The position numbers and the translations under genes are program-made. Below, piece after piece: positions 63,642 to 64,000 of a stretch of DNA of 64,000 nucleotides. The notes below the pieces were generated by a model that was not told the DNA's origin, ran no database searches, and worked only from the letters and a program-made list of their open reading frames with translations. Each line of letters opens with the position of its first letter. The first letter of the stretch is position 1. This DNA is from an uncultured Prevotella sp. (GTDB lineage: Bacteria > Bacteroidota > Bacteroidia > Bacteroidales > Bacteroidaceae). The stretch covers positions 62,001 to 126,000 of the forward strand of contig CAJODL010000007.1 of assembly GCA_905233165.1 (NCBI GenBank). Direction: 5' to 3'.

Positions 63642-64000
63642 ATGGAAAATATTTTTGATATTACAACTACTGATTTTAGTTTATATAATGCGTTTTGCAA
63701 ACAGACAAGAAGAACTTTTGGGACATTTTTACACACTCTTGCACAACAAGAAGACATTTATTCCACCCACCTTACTGATTTCGGACCATATAAAGACACC
63801 CCTGTTGACTATTATGTCTTTTCCACTGGTAAAGAGATTGTCCTGCTGTTTGTGGAGAAATACACTCTTAAGCAGGAGAAAATCGACAAGGCGAAAGGTA
63901 CATTCTGCAGTTCATGTGTTGACGACCTGGTACCCATTATTGATGCTACCCGTTTCGTCAAGAGAAGAGTCGATGTCGTTGCTCCGGGAACAAAGGTACA
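63642..64000 (+). CDS. Unrecognised protein, 5' part only
   Basis: The frame from ATG 63642 is open to the window end (119 codons). It starts MENIFDITTTDFSLYNAF, shows no signal peptide or membrane segment, and has a CSSC pair (TFCSSCVDD) near residue 88. The sequence looks soluble and charged. I do not recognise a family. It has a ~360-nt leader that includes a structured region and a 7-bp array. Confidence 0.7.
   Translation, partial: MENIFDITTTDFSLYNAFCKQTRRTFGTFLHTLAQQEDIYSTHLTDFGPYKDTPVDYYVFSTGKEIVLLFVEKYTLKQEKIDKAKGTFCSSCVDDLVPIIDATRFVKRRVDVVAPGTKV

Noticed and set aside
1..64000. tRNA or rRNA genes
   Set aside because: I looked for TPsiC-like GTTCGA/GTTCAA loops in spacers and saw none with a matching acceptor stem. 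A covariance search would settle this.

Overview
The window is about 64 kb of a Bacteroidota chromosome, most likely a Prevotellaceae member (Prevotella or Segatella type). The evidence is the promoter form (a TAnnTTTG -7 box with an upstream TTTG about 20 bp away), very few Shine-Dalgarno sites, lineage families (RprX/RprY-like two-component pair, DUF5606, DUF4105, DUF3316, two-subunit methylmalonyl-CoA mutase, long NusB), lipoproteins and outer-membrane barrels. The content is mostly core chromosome. I see no phage, transposase, CRISPR array, rRNA or tRNA gene.

Layout. 1-17.5 kb, minus strand: der (cut by the window edge), mdh, a lipoprotein, a large ABCG-type transporter, then FKBP lipoprotein - parC - DUF3316 - S41 protease as a tight cluster, glyS, the clpP-clpX-recQ operon, and a PAP2 phosphatase. 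17.6-23 kb, plus strand: an L-rhamnose operon (kinase, an isomerase of the fucose/arabinose isomerase fold, sugar permease, aldolase) between a clear promoter and a strong terminator. 23-29.5 kb, minus strand: an alpha/beta hydrolase, a GH43 enzyme, and the nusB-yajC-ybbR-coaE-DUF5606-queF-S4 operon. 29.6-31 kb: rplY-pth. 31-34.1 kb, minus strand: a large outer-membrane barrel with Gly-rich segments. 34.7-39.2 kb: lipoprotein, saccharopine-dehydrogenase-like enzyme, recA, pepT. 39.2-40.9 kb, minus strand: a DUF4105/NlpC membrane fusion. 41-51.8 kb: barrel protein, lptC, CNNM/CorC protein, PpiD-like chaperone, mutA, mutB, recF, DUF721. 51.9-59.5 kb: histidine kinase and response regulator, sugar nucleotidyltransferase, guaA, GH43-like protein, SDR, gpsA. 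59.5-63 kb, minus strand: dnaX and lysS. The end holds a promoter, a structured leader or ncRNA, and the start of an unrecognised gene.

The most unusual material lies between and across genes. (1) The 644-bp spacer upstream of the large barrel gene holds about 35 consecutive 11-bp units (34207-34592) with a central 4+4 inverted core. (2) At least fourteen arrays of different short units share a 7-bp period, sit in spacers, and run across start and stop codons. Two lie inside the DUF4105/NlpC reading frame, and one of those encodes the last transmembrane helix. (3) A 62-63-bp promoter sequence is present twice in opposite orientation, upstream of lysS and of the second GH43 gene. (4) A region upstream of the last gene can close with a perfect 12-bp stem around about 185 nt. 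(5) Four genes start 4-7 nt after a -7 box and are probably leaderless. (6) A perfect 34-bp palindrome lies inside a signal-peptide coding region.
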